Below are positions 1 through 8,900 of a DNA stretch of 64,000 nt, in pieces. The stretch covers positions 7,007,001 through 7,071,000 of the forward strand of contig NZ_CP109017.1 of NCBI RefSeq assembly GCF_036226765.1, written 5' to 3'. Under the pieces are notes generated by a model, which did not search any database, was not told the origin of the DNA, and was given only the letters and a program-made list of their open reading frames with translations. Position 1 is the first letter of the stretch, and each line of letters opens with the position of its first letter. The stretch is from Streptomyces sp. NBC_00670. GTDB lineage: Bacteria; Actinomycetota; Actinomycetes; Streptomycetales; Streptomycetaceae. The position numbers and the translations under genes are program-made.

Positions 1-778
1 CCACCTGGGTGTCCCGCACGGTGCGCGTCGCGACGGCACCGGCCCCGCCGATCACGGACAGCCAGTGCTCCCAGTCGTCCAGGCACGCGGCGCGGATGAC
101 GATGGCGACGTGCTCGCTGTCCCAGGTGAGGGAGCGCAGCTCGAGCCGGTCGCGGCTCGTGTCACGCAGCTGCCTGCACACCATGGACGTTCGTGGGGGC
201 ACCGGCTGCGCACCCGGCGACGGTTCGGCGTCCGCCGACAGCCGGGCGGCGGCCGGGCGCGGACTGGGCACCCGTCCGGTCACCTGCTCGATGCCCATCG
301 GCGGCGTCGGGGCGGGCTCCACGGCCTCGGCGCGGGCAGCATGGCGGACGGGGACCACGACGGCGCCCCGCAGGACCCGCACCGGCGGCGCCGGAACCTC
401 AGCAGGCGCCTCCTCCTTCACGGGTTCCCGCTCGGCGGCGGTCTCGACGCGCTCCGCCTCGATGGGCACGGGCGCGGCGTCGGCGCGGATCAGGCCGTTG
501 CGGTGCAGGGCCGTCGCGACCCGTACCGCGACCTCGCTCGGGTACCCGCACTCGCCGGTGATCGTCTCGACCGTGGCCCGGTATGCGGCGGGCAGATCAC
601 GGCGGGTCTCGACCTGGGCGCGGAGCCGCTCGAGGACGCCGGCGTCGCCGGGGCCGACGAGGCGCCCCTGCTGCTCCAGGTCGGCGACGAACCCGGCCGC
701 CAGCAGACGCAGGCGCTCGGTGAGCTGGTGCTCGATGTCGCTCTCGGCCGTGGGGATGGAGTCAGGCGTGATCGTCAT
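1..778 (-). CDS. Hypothetical protein, 3' end beyond the window
   Basis: The frame is open from an ATG at 778 to the window edge, about 259 codons without a stop, so the C-terminus is missing. The ATG overlaps the TGA of the upstream sigma-factor gene by four bases (ATGA), so the two are probably translationally coupled. The first ~100 residues look helical (MTITPDSIPTAESDIEHQLT at the start), followed by a Pro/Ala/Glu-rich linker and then a folded segment containing TWDSEHVAIVIRAACLDDWE. I recognise no family. Because it is coupled to an ECF-type sigma factor it could be a regulatory or element-borne partner of it, but no transmembrane anti-sigma signature is visible in the part seen. Confidence 0.6.
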   Translation of the reverse strand, partial: MTITPDSIPTAESDIEHQLTERLRLLAAGFVADLEQQGRLVGPGDAGVLERLRAQVETRRDLPAAYRATVETITGECGYPSEVAVRVATALHRNGLIRADAAPVPIEAERVETAAEREPVKEEAPAEVPAPPVRVLRGAVVVPVRHAARAEAVEPAPTPPMGIEQVTGRVPSPRPAAARLSADAEPSPGAQPVPPRTSMVCRQLRDTSRDRLELRSLTWDSEHVAIVIRAACLDDWEHWLSVIGGAGAVATRTVRDTQV

Positions 779-1377
779 GCCGCCTCCCCCGCTTCCGCGA
801 ACTGGTGGCGCAGGATCGTCATGGCGCGCAAGGTGCGCGCCTTGACGCCGCCCACGGTGGTCCCGGCGAACTCCGCGGTCTCCTTCAGCGACATGCCGAG
901 GAAGAAACGGCAGACGAGGACCAGGCGCTGGTTCTCGCACAGCTGCGCGACGGCCACGCGCAGTGCCTGCTCGGTCAGGGTGGCCATCACGCTGTCCTCG
1001 GCGGCCAGCGCGGAGATGTCGGCGGTGTCGGCGACGTCGGTGATCTCCGCGACCGCTGTGGTGCGGGACGTGGAGCACACCTTGTAGTGGTCGGCGATGC
1101 GGTGGCGGGCGATGGTGCACAGCCACGTCCGCAGCGGCTTCCCGGTCCAGCTGAACAAGCTGATCTTGCTCAGTGCGCGGAGGAAGACGTCCGCGGTGAG
1201 GTCCTCGGCGAGCTGGCGGTCCCGGCCCACACGCTGCAGGACGTAGCTGAGGACGAACGGGTGGTAGTGCCTGTAGAGGGCGGCGAATGCCTGGGTGTCG
1301 CCCTGCTGCGCGCGGACGATGAGGGCCCGCTCGCTCGTGTCGTCCCCCGGGGGTACGGCGTTAGCCTCTGTGATCAA
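775..1377 (-). CDS. ECF-type RNA polymerase sigma factor
   Basis: A 200-residue sigma-70 family protein of the size expected for ECF sigma factors. Region 2 is visible around residues 25-95 (ALYRHYHPFVLSYVLQRVG, then AEDLTADVFLRAL and WLCTIARHRIADHY). Region 4 is around residues 145-190 (LCENQRLVLVCRFFLGMS followed by a helix-turn-helix ending GGVKARTLRAMTIL). It should direct RNA polymerase to a small set of promoters. The start is a TTG preceded by GGAGA about six bases upstream; an ATG nearby is out of frame. The stop overlaps the next gene. The surrounding small DNA-binding genes and integrase suggest it belongs to an accessory element. Its target promoters are unknown. Confidence 0.85.
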   Translation of the reverse strand: MITEANAVPPGDDTSERALIVRAQQGDTQAFAALYRHYHPFVLSYVLQRVGRDRQLAEDLTADVFLRALSKISLFSWTGKPLRTWLCTIARHRIADHYKVCSTSRTTAVAEITDVADTADISALAAEDSVMATLTEQALRVAVAQLCENQRLVLVCRFFLGMSLKETAEFAGTTVGGVKARTLRAMTILRHQFAEAGEAA

Positions 1378-1475
1378 GGCCGTCTCCGTTCATGAGTGGA
1401 TGAACTGTGGTGGTCTGGTGATTGCGTGGGGTCGCCTCGGCCACTGGTCCTGGCTCGGGGTGGCCCCGCGTACGG

Positions 1476-1808
1476 TCAGCCCGTGGGCCGACGTCGGCGG
1501 CCGGCGGAGGGCCGGATGCTCGTCAGCGTCAGGACGGACGTCCCGGCCGACGGCGGCCCCTGCTCGGCGGGCGCCTGGGTGTCGAGCGGCGACACCTGGT
1601 GCATCTCCTTGATCCGGCGCACCTGCGCCGCGTCGAAGGACACCGCGCGGCCGAACTTGTGGTGCGGCAGGCGGGAGACGTTGTCCTCGATGAACCTCTT
1701 CTTGATGCCGAGGAGCTCGGCGAGCTCGGCGACGGAGTAGCACTTCAGGCTGCTGTCGACGAGGTAGGCGACGAGCGCGTCGACCGACTCGATCTGCGGG
1801 CCGCTCAC
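1476..1808 (-). CDS. Small helix-turn-helix protein, excisionase-like
   Basis: About 110 residues from a GTG start that overlaps the TGA of the gene before it (GTGA). The middle carries a MerR/excisionase-like winged-helix pattern: SVAELAELLGIKKRFIEDNV, then LPHHKFGRAVSFDAAQVRRI, the usual layout of recombination directionality factors and small DNA-binding proteins. The C-terminal 30 residues are low-complexity and basic. A longer reading frame exists upstream, but it runs through the neighbouring gene in the wrong frame. The excisionase role is inference from the fold pattern and from an integrase 1.6 kb away; a plain transcription factor is equally possible. Confidence 0.6.
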   Translation of the reverse strand: MSGPQIESVDALVAYLVDSSLKCYSVAELAELLGIKKRFIEDNVSRLPHHKFGRAVSFDAAQVRRIKEMHQVSPLDTQAPAEQGPPSAGTSVLTLTSIRPSAGRRRRPTG

Positions 1809-2035
1809 GACGGTCCCGCCGTGGTGTCCTCGTGTACGAGGCTGTCGAGCCGGCCTCCGTACGCCCCGCGGAAGGCCCAGAGCGTCGGCAGGCTGGGCTC
1901 GATGGTCCCGGCGATGAGCCGGTAGACCGTGGACTCGCTGACACCCGCGCGCTTCGCGATGGCGGGGACCCCCTCGTCGCCGGCCGCCTTGGCCCGCTTG
2001 AAGAGGTGGGCCGAGTGCAGACGGAGCTTGGCCAT
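1805..2035 (-). CDS. Small XRE-type DNA-binding protein
   Basis: 76 residues starting MAKLRLHSAHLFKRAKAAGD with a clear helix-turn-helix (GVPAIAKRAGVSESTVYRLI, then EPSLPTLWAFRGAYGGRLD). The ATG at 2035 follows a G-rich ribosome-binding site (GGGGGGTGTA), which decides this start over an upstream one in the repeat region. It overlaps the next helix-turn-helix gene by four bases and is transcribed away from the repeat-rich operator at 2058-2268. It probably works as a Cro/CI-like switch protein opposite the divergent repressor at 2278. Confidence 0.65.
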   Translation of the reverse strand: MAKLRLHSAHLFKRAKAAGDEGVPAIAKRAGVSESTVYRLIAGTIEPSLPTLWAFRGAYGGRLDSLVHEDTTAGPS

Positions 2036-2057
2036 TACACCCCCCAAAAAAATGATT

Positions 2058-2268
2058 ACTTGCGTGCGTGCAACTTGCTCGCACAACTGCAACCTACGCA
2101 AGTTGCGTGCGTGCGCGCAAGTCACACGCCGAATCTCCGAGGGGTGGATTTTTTCGTGCGACCGCAACTGCGATCGCACCCGTGACCATGGAAGATGCCC
2201 GAATCAGCCATTGACCTGCAAAGATGCACGCATGCAAGTAGCGCGCGGGTTGCGTGCGTGCGCGCTAC
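2058..2268. promoter_or_regulatory. Divergent operator region with TTGCGTGCGTGC repeats
   Basis: The 242-bp gap between two divergent helix-turn-helix genes holds three direct copies of TTGCGTGCGTGC (2060, 2103, 2250). It also has an inverted repeat AACTTGC/GCAAGTT (2072-2078 and 2098-2104) and a second one GTAGCGCGC/GCGCGCTAC (2238-2246 and 2260-2268) just upstream of the ATG at 2278. The arrangement is what a dimeric repressor with several sites would need. Assigning the sites to either flanking regulator is inference. Confidence 0.6.
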
Positions 2269-2277
2269 CCTCCGCTC

Positions 2278-2760
2278 ATGCGGAGCATGGAGGACCACCC
2301 ACACAGCGAGACTCAGGAGGAGCGCCGGGCCCGGGCCCGGCGCTTCGGCGCTTACCTCACCCGCGAGGCCACGCGGGCCGGCTACGACGTCCGGCCCCGC
2401 ATGGGCGGCCGAAAACGACTGGCCGACGACCTCGGTCTCAACCTCACAACCGTGAGCCGGACCCTCGACGGCGGATCGATTCCCCTGCCCTCTCAAATGC
2501 AGAGATGGGCCAAAACACTGGGCGTCGACCAGCGGGAGATGCTGGTGCAGGGCGGGCTGCTGCCCGATTCGGAAGAAGGTAACGAACCGGCCATTCAAGA
2601 GGTAATCTCTCGTTCAATCACCCCGGACGAGGCAGCGGACGCCTGGGGGATCACCGATCCCACAATCCGCTCGATGCTCATCGGGAACATCCGGAACGCC
2701 ATCCAGCTCCAGGAGGAGAAGGACGCGGCGGGGGGCCGGGGTGCAGTCGCAAGGGGGTAA
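2278..2760 (+). CDS. XRE-family repressor-like protein
   Basis: About 160 residues. A helix-turn-helix of XRE type lies near residues 35-80 (GRKRLADDLGLNLTTVSRTL, then LPSQMQRWAKTLGVDQREML), followed by a C-terminal helical region. The start is uncertain: ATG at 2278 sits almost directly behind an inverted repeat and has no clear ribosome-binding site, so leaderless translation is possible, and an in-frame ATG follows at 2287. It is divergent from the small XRE gene at 2035 and shares its operator region. The next gene begins three bases after its stop, so they form an operon. Likely the element's maintenance repressor, by analogy with other actinobacterial integrated elements. Confidence 0.65.
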   Translation: MRSMEDHPHSETQEERRARARRFGAYLTREATRAGYDVRPRMGGRKRLADDLGLNLTTVSRTLDGGSIPLPSQMQRWAKTLGVDQREMLVQGGLLPDSEEGNEPAIQEVISRSITPDEAADAWGITDPTIRSMLIGNIRNAIQLQEEKDAAGGRGAVARG

Positions 2761-2763
2761 TAC

Positions 2764-3342
2764 GTGGCGTACAGACTGGCAGTTCCGTCCGCAGTGGGAT
2801 GCGCAGCGGGCGGGATACTCGCGGGGGACGGCATCTGGCGACACCACTGGGAGATCGCCGCCGTAGGCGTCGGACTCCTCACCGCAAGCACCGCCGGCCT
2901 GCTGGCCGCCGTCCTCTGGCACCTGCTCCGGGCATTCGAGCACCGCACCCGGCAGGACATGGGCCGCGTCGAACAGCAACGCCGCAGTCTCGACGCCGAG
3001 ATGCGGGTACGCGAGGACGACCTCGCCAGACGGGAGGCCGCGCTCGACCGCCGCGCCCACACCAGCGCACTGCGGATCGAGGGCTACAAACGCTGCGTCG
3101 ATGACGCCAGGACCCGCATGAGCGAGATCGTCGCGGAGAACGACCGTCTCATGCAGGAGCTCAGCGAGGTCACCGACGAGCGCAACCAGCTCGTCGTCGA
3201 GGAGATGCTGGCCGCCGCCGGCCGGTTCACCTCCCGCGGATACGGCCGCAGCCACGTCGCCGCCAGCAGCAGCAGTTGGCAGGTGATCCCGCAGCGGACA
3301 CGGCGGGCCGAACTCCAGCCTGTCCGCAACCTCGACGCCTGA
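2764..3342 (+). CDS. Membrane protein with coiled coil, unknown function
   Basis: 192 residues from a GTG preceded by AAGGGGGT, three bases after the repressor stop. Two hydrophobic stretches occupy roughly residues 5-55 (VGCAAGGILAGDGIW and AAVGVGLLTASTAGLLAAVL). A long charged helical region follows (about 60-145) with heptad-like spacing typical of a coiled coil, then a short Ser-rich tail. The likely topology is an N-terminal membrane anchor with a cytoplasmic coiled coil. I do not recognise a named family. Cotranscription with the repressor suggests an element maintenance or stability role, but nothing in the sequence proves it. Confidence 0.6.
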   Translation: MAYRLAVPSAVGCAAGGILAGDGIWRHHWEIAAVGVGLLTASTAGLLAAVLWHLLRAFEHRTRQDMGRVEQQRRSLDAEMRVREDDLARREAALDRRAHTSALRIEGYKRCVDDARTRMSEIVAENDRLMQELSEVTDERNQLVVEEMLAAAGRFTSRGYGRSHVAASSSSWQVIPQRTRRAELQPVRNLDA

Positions 3343-3399
3343 CCCAGGCGAATCGATCCCTCGCACCTTGTGCCGAACCCTGGCACGCATGTCCGGGAT

Positions 3400-3426
3400 G
3401 TGGCTGTACCCGACCGGCACAGCCAC
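3400..3426. terminator. Hairpin between convergent genes
   Basis: Perfect inverted repeat GTGGCTGT / ACAGCCAC with an 11-base loop in the 102-bp gap between the converging membrane-protein gene and the integrase. There is no T-tract, as is common in Streptomyces. It probably ends transcription from both sides. Confidence 0.5.
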
Positions 3427-3444
3427 ACCGGCCACCCCGACGTC

Positions 3445-4725
3445 CTACCCGACGCTGCGCAGCCTCGGCCGCTCGCCCGGCAACGCCGCCTCGATGGTTG
3501 CCATCGCGTTGTCGTCGGCCTCGGGCAGCAGGTGCCCGTACGTGTCGGATGTCGTCTGGATCGACTCATGCCCCAGCCGCCGCTGCACGTATGTCAGCGA
3601 GTGCCCGTGCGAGATCAGCAGAGCTGCGTGGCTGTGCCGCAGGTCATGCGGCGTCGGGTGCTTCTCGACCGGCAGGAGCCCCTTCTCCTTGGCCGCGCGG
3701 ACCGCCTTGTGCCAGCGCCCGCTGAACGTTGAGTACGCCAGGTGCTGTCCGCGGTCGCCCGTCCACAGAAGTCCGTCGCGGGGCAGTCGGTCGACTCCCT
3801 GCTCCACCAGCGCCGCCACGACGGCAGCGCTGACCCTCAGCGTGCGCCGGCTACGCCTGCTCTTGGGTGTCCCGAGGTAGAACCCCGCGTCCTCCGCCTT
3901 CTTCCACGCCCTGCGTACCCGGATCCGTGGATTGGAGGTGTTCCGTCCGAGCAGTGCCATGGGGGCCAGCGCGGTGATCTCGCCCCAGCGCATCCCAGTG
4001 CCGTAGGCGACGGTGGTCAGAAGCTGGTCCGACCGCCGCTTCATGGACGAGATGACTCCGGCGACCTCCTGGGGGAGCAGGAACTCCATGGCCTCACTGT
4101 CGTCGCTGTCCGCGCCGCTGCCGTCGGTGTCCAGCCGTGGCAGACGAGTGGACTTGCACGGATTGCGCTCCCTGAGCGGAGGTTCCGCGGTCACCGCCTC
4201 GTTCAGGATGTTGGAGAGCAGACCGTGAAGGGTGCGGATCGTGTAGGGACTCATCGGGCGCAGGTTCTTCGCGACGCCGGACCTCGGAGTGCTTCCCCAG
4301 TGAACGAGGGTCTTCTCGAGCCCGATCACCCATTGGCGAACGGTGTCCTTGCTGATGTGCTCCGCGCTGCGGATGTCGCACTCGCCGAAGACGGGGTTGA
4401 TCCAGCGTTCCAGGTTGCGGTGCTGGCGCTTGCGGCTGTTGCCTTCGATGCCCGTTTTGGTGTCGATCACCTTGGCGGCGAAGACGCGGAAGCGGAAGCG
4501 CTCCTCGTCAGCGGCGTCCGGAGCGACGTAGCCCTTGCCCTTGACCCAGCCCGGCGGCCACTGCTGGCCGGCCTCGTCGACTGCCTTCTTGAAGACGGTC
4601 GCGGACGTCTCGTCGTCGAAGCGTTCCGTCTGCACGTCGCCGCCCCGGCCGCCGCCGAGACGCCACTTGACCTGCCAGCTCGTGATCTCTTCGCGCTTGT
4701 TCTTGCGAGGGTGTACTGAAGCCAT
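3445..4725 (-). CDS. Tyrosine recombinase (phage/ICE-type integrase)
   Basis: 426 residues from ATG 4725 (MASVHPRKNKREEITSWQVK). An in-frame GTG at 4782 would add 19 residues but has no ribosome-binding site. The N-terminal region resembles arm-binding and SAM-like core-binding domains (ISKDTVRQWVIGLEKTLVHW). The catalytic domain shows the expected residues: Arg in GTGMRWGEI (about 242), HDLRHSH (about 360), the His of LGHESIQTT and the nucleophilic Tyr in SDTYGHLLP (about 394). It should catalyse site-specific integration and excision of a mobile element. No adjacent tRNA is visible, and the second attachment site must lie outside the window or is lost. Confidence 0.9.
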   Translation of the reverse strand: MASVHPRKNKREEITSWQVKWRLGGGRGGDVQTERFDDETSATVFKKAVDEAGQQWPPGWVKGKGYVAPDAADEERFRFRVFAAKVIDTKTGIEGNSRKRQHRNLERWINPVFGECDIRSAEHISKDTVRQWVIGLEKTLVHWGSTPRSGVAKNLRPMSPYTIRTLHGLLSNILNEAVTAEPPLRERNPCKSTRLPRLDTDGSGADSDDSEAMEFLLPQEVAGVISSMKRRSDQLLTTVAYGTGMRWGEITALAPMALLGRNTSNPRIRVRRAWKKAEDAGFYLGTPKSRRSRRTLRVSAAVVAALVEQGVDRLPRDGLLWTGDRGQHLAYSTFSGRWHKAVRAAKEKGLLPVEKHPTPHDLRHSHAALLISHGHSLTYVQRRLGHESIQTTSDTYGHLLPEADDNAMATIEAALPGERPRLRSVG

Positions 4726-4744
4726 GCCCTCGACGCTAGGTAAT

Positions 4745-4776
4745 CGTGTTCCCGCCGTGTTCCCGTTCAGGGAAAC
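4745..4776. repeat. Direct and inverted repeats at the integrase start
   Basis: Two CGTGTTCCCG decamers at 4745 and 4756 (11-bp period). The second overlaps an inverted repeat TTCCC-GTTCA-GGGAA (4760-4774). The position, immediately upstream of the integrase ATG, fits either an operator for the integrase gene or integrase arm-binding sites. Confidence 0.45.
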
Positions 4777-4782
4777 GATCAC

Positions 4783-5152
4783 GGAAGGAATGAGTCATTT
4801 CCGCTGCTCAGAACACACTTGCGAGGAGTAGCCCGGAAGACAAAGGACGTGTCCTTCGTGGAGGAGAAGGGGGAGATGGGGGAGATGGGGGAGCAGGGAC
4901 AGAAGGGGGAGCCGGGGGGACGGGGGGTGGAGGCGGTGGGGGCCTGACCCTCGCGAACAACCCCCGCCCGCCCGCAGCCGAACACGCACCGCAAGCACCC
5001 CCCGCCCCGGCGGCACCACCACACCGCCAGGTGAACGGGGGGTGAATACTTTGGCCGGTTTGCCGGCCGGGAAGGCCGCGTTCGTTCTGTCGTCACCGAA
5101 GCCGTTGACGATCACTCCGTCGACCGGGGACGACGGAGGGAGACCCGCGGTG
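4783..5152. other. Gene-free gap with a G-quadruplex-like tract
   Basis: No coding frame with plausible codon use was found in this 370-bp gap. It contains a strikingly G-rich, purine-rich stretch at 4869-4942 on the plus strand: seven runs of five or six G separated mostly by short AGAT, GCC or single-base spacers. The remainder (4943-5130) should hold the promoter of the downstream YbaB-WXG100-giant protein operon, but I cannot pick a convincing -35/-10 pair. An integrase attachment site could also lie here. Confidence 0.55.
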
Positions 5153-5665
5153 ATGAGTCGTCAGCAGCCGGAAGGGGATCGGGGCTTAAACCCCGACGAC
5201 CCGCTGGCGCAGCGCCTCGCGCGCGCCCGCGCGGAGGTCGCCGCGGCCGAGGCCGCCGTCGCCCGCGCCGAGGAACGCCTGCGCGACTTCTCCGCCGTCG
5301 CGCTCTCCGAGGACGGCGCCGTCGAGGCCACCGTCGGCGCGCAGGGCGAACTCACCGGCCTGCGCTTCCTCCACGGCAAGTACCGCGACATGACCGGCAC
5401 CGAACTCGGCGCCGCCGTCGTCGAGGCCGTACGCCAGGGCCGCGACCGCGCGGCCCAGGAAGCCGTACGGGTGTTCCGGCCGCTCACCGGCCCCACCGAG
5501 CGCGTCCCCGAACTGTCCGGCCTCGACGTCGACTGGGAGCGCTTCCTCAGCCGTCACGACGACGCCCCCGGACGCCCCGCACGCCCCCGTCCCTCGGCCG
5601 GCTCCCGTCTGCGGGACGAGATCCACGAGGACGGCGAACACGACACGGAGGGACCCCAGCGATGA
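5153..5665 (+). CDS. YbaB/EbfC-like nucleoid-associated family protein
   Basis: 170 residues from ATG 5153, with GGAGGGAG at 5135-5142 as the ribosome-binding site; the adjacent in-frame GTG at 5150 is an alternative. An N-terminal charged helix (about 15-50: QRLARARAEVAAAEAAVARA) is followed by the YbaB-type beta-sheet and helix (GAVEATVGAQGELTGLRFLH, then TGTELGAAVVEAVRQGRDRA). In Streptomyces such YbaB-like proteins commonly sit directly upstream of WXG100-like proteins, as here. The stop overlaps the next ATG (ATGA). In this setting it may bind the small secreted partner rather than DNA; that is inference. Confidence 0.75.
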   Translation: MSRQQPEGDRGLNPDDPLAQRLARARAEVAAAEAAVARAEERLRDFSAVALSEDGAVEATVGAQGELTGLRFLHGKYRDMTGTELGAAVVEAVRQGRDRAAQEAVRVFRPLTGPTERVPELSGLDVDWERFLSRHDDAPGRPARPRPSAGSRLRDEIHEDGEHDTEGPQR

Positions 5666-5991
5666 CCGGACCGGCCTACACCGCCGACTCCTCGCGCCTG
5701 ATGGCCGGGAGCCGCGCCATCCACGAACTCGGCAGGGCCACCCACGCCCTCGCCTCCTCCGCGCACTTCGCGCTCTCCGACACCAGCTGGACCGGCGACG
5801 ACGACTACGGACACCAGCTGCGCGCCAAGTTCGTGCAGACCCGTGACACCGTCCTCGGCACGCTGGACGCCGTCGCGGAGGGCGTGACCGCCATCGGCAC
5901 CGGCACGATCGACAACCTGGGCAGCATCCTCGGCACCCAGCACGGTGTCATGGAGAGCATCGCCGACCAGGCCCGCGGCGGCCGTTCGTAA
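5662..5991 (+). CDS. WXG100/ESAT-6-like protein
   Basis: 109 residues, all helical, with the WxG turn visible as W43-T44-G45 in SDTSWTGDDDYG between two predicted helices. This is the hallmark of the WXG100 superfamily, whose members are exported through type VII-like secretion machinery, usually as dimers. It overlaps the upstream gene by four bases, and the giant gene starts only two bases after its stop codon. That coupling argues it is the secretion partner or targeting module of the giant protein. No ESX ATPase (EccC) is in the window, so the export apparatus must be encoded elsewhere. Confidence 0.7.
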   Translation: MTGPAYTADSSRLMAGSRAIHELGRATHALASSAHFALSDTSWTGDDDYGHQLRAKFVQTRDTVLGTLDAVAEGVTAIGTGTIDNLGSILGTQHGVMESIADQARGGRS

Positions 5992-5992
5992 C

Positions 5993-8900
5993 GTGGCCAT
6001 CACCGTCTCGCCCAAGCTCAACTGGCTCTTCTTCATCCTCATCGGGGAGACCTTCCTCGAGGCGAACGAAGACACCGCCTACGCGACGAGCAAGTCCTAC
6101 CGGGCGATCAAGCGGGACGTCGGCCGGCTCAGGGAGCAGGCACAGGCGGCGATGGCGGCGGTGAGCCAGGGCTTCCCGCCCGGCGTCGCCCAGCAGTTCG
6201 TCGCCGCCATCGACGAGGTACTGCCCTACCTCGACCAGTTCGAGAAGGACCTGGACCAGGTCGAGTCCGGCCAGGTCAACGTCTCCATGCAGATCAGGGA
6301 GGCGAAGTGGAACATCATCGCCGAACTGGTCCGGCTGGCGATCGAACTCGCCGTCCTCGCCGTGCTGTCCTTCTTCACGGGCGGCGCGAGTGCCACCCAG
6401 GCGGCGGTCGCGCGGGCGCGCAGCCGGCTGTTCATCCTGGAGGCCCTGTACGAACTGTCCCACCGCACGCACCTGTTGCCCAGCCTGACGGAGGCGATAG
6501 AAGAGGCGTTCATGACGCTGGCCGTCCGGCTCGCCATGATGACGATGGCCCCCGCCGGACAGCGGCCGCGCTCGATCGACTGGTTCGACGTCGGGGTGAG
6601 CGGCGCCTTCGGCGCGCTCGCGGGCGGTCTCGCGCCGGTCTTCTCCAAGTTCATGCGGGACTTCACCGACAACCTGGTGAACCCCTTCAAGCGGAACATC
6701 GACGACATCGTCGGCAAGTTCGACGACGACCTCTTCCGGAACAGCACGAGGAACAAGACCGACAACCTCCCGACCCCCGACCCGCACCCCGACCCGAACA
6801 CGAGGAACGACCACCGCGATCCCGGTCCGGAGACCACCACCCCGAACCCGCCCCCGTCCGTCACCCCGCCCCACCTCAACCCGCCGGACTACACCCCCAC
6901 GCCCAAGCCCGACGGCCTCGGCGCCAACTCCGTCCACCAGGGCGGCCAGTTCGTCGCCGACGGAGCCTCCGAGACGCTGGCCGAGTCGATCATCATGGGC
7001 GCGTTCTTCGGCAACTGGATGCCGAGCTGGCAGACGTTCGTCGGGGCCGGTCTGAGCGAACGGTTCGAGGCGGGCGCGGAGGCCGGGATCACCAACAGCG
7101 CCAACTGGCTGAAGAACCTGCGGACCGTGTCGGGAGGGGAAGGCGTCGGCGGAGGAGTTGGGGGAGGTGCTGCTGGCGGGAAGGACCGTGACGGTGACGC
7201 CGACAGCGCCTACGGGAGTGACGGTGACGCCGACAGCGCCTACGGCAGTGACGGTGACGCCGGCAGTGTCCATGGGTACGGCGGCGACCGCCCCGCGTAC
7301 ACCGACGACGACGCGGACAGCGGCTACGGCAGTGACGAGGAGGTGGACCACGACGACACCGCCCTTCCCGCGCCGGTGAGCGGGAAGGGCAAGGAGCGGG
7401 TGACCCCGACCGACCTCGACGTCGCCGACGCGCGGGGCCGGCACGCCGACGCCGTACGGGAGTTCACCGACGCGACGAACGACGTCGAGCGGATCCGGAC
7501 GCGGGTGGAGAGCGGTGCGGGGAGCAGCCGGGACGTCGTCGACCTCGACCGGGCGAACCAGCGGGTGGAGCGGGCCGGGCAGCAGGTGGCCGGGACAGAG
7601 GACCGGTTGCGGGACCTCGGCGTGGACCCGGACACCGTCCCGACCACGTCGTCCCCGCACACCACCCCGTCCTCGCTCCCGACCGCCACGCCCACCTCCA
7701 CCCCCGCGCCCGCCCCCGTCGTGCAGCGGGACGCGACGCAGCGGCAGTGGATCGCCTCCCAGGTGACCGCCGACGATCTTCCGGACGACTTCTCGGAGGG
7801 GCTGCCGGACGGGCTGGGCACCGGCACGACGGTGACCGTGAAGGACCTGGCAGGCGCGGGGGTGACCCTGAGCCCCGATCTGCGGGCGCAGATCGAGCTG
7901 GGCGGCGACGGCCGGGTGTCCCTGGCCGACAGCGGGCTGGACCCCGTCGAGCAGGTCAAGGTGCTGATGAACCGGCCGGGTCCGTGGCCGGAGGGCCTGG
8001 ACACCGTCGCCTCCCATGCCTCCCAGCGGCTGTGGCAGGGCTCCTACGACGACTTCGCCCAGTCGCTGCCGGACCTGGACCCCGGCACCGTACGGCAGGC
8101 GTGGGACTCGGCGGCCGGGCTCGTCCTGCCGCTGGAACTGCACCCCGTGCTCGCCGACTCCCGGCACGCCGTCGACACCTACCGGGACGCCGTGCGCCAG
8201 GTCGCCGACACACTGGCCAACGGGGGCGGCCGCCCCGCGGCCGTCGCTCTCGCCGACCGCCTCCGCAACGACCTCGGGCTCCCCGTCCGCGTCCGCGGCG
8301 GCGGCACCGGAACGACGGAGCCGTCACCGACCGCGACGGCCCCCGCCACCCCCGACACGCACGCCCCCGACACGCACGCCCCCGACACGGACACCCCCGA
8401 CACGCACACCCCCGACACGCACGCCCCCGACACGGACACCCCCACCGCCTTCGTTCCCACGCCCGAGGGCGAGAGCGAGAGTGGCCTCCCCGCCCCGTCC
8501 GCCCCCGCGCCGGTTTCGGACGTCGGCACCCCGTCCGTCGTGACCTCGAGCAGTACGGAGCTGCCCACCCCGCCCACCGTGTCCGCCCCCGCACCGGACA
8601 CGGACTCCTTCACCGCACCGCGGCCCCATCTCCAGCCCCAGCCTCACCGTTTCGTCTCCGACTCCGCCGCCGACTTCAGCCCGCCGGCGAACACCCCGCG
8701 GACCGACCCGCCCTCCCCGGCCGGTTCCCTCGGCTCGGCGGACATGGACATCGACACGCCCAGCCCCGAGCCCGAGGCCGCCCCCCAACCCCAGCCCCAA
8801 CCTCAACCGCAGCCCCAACCCGAACCGCAGTACCCGCCCCAGGACCCCTACCGCGAGCCCCTCGTCCACGCCTTCGGCGACGGCATCACCGCGAACCGGC

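Noticed and set aside
4725..4782. Longer integrase starting at GTG 4782
   Set aside because: In frame, but no ribosome-binding site, and the extra residues are encoded by the repeat sequence. ATG 4725 begins a typical integrase N-terminus.
5945..5992. Giant protein starting at the in-frame GTG at 5945
   Set aside because: It would overlap the WXG100-like gene by 47 bases and add residues with shadow-like composition. GTG 5993, just after that stop, is the better start.
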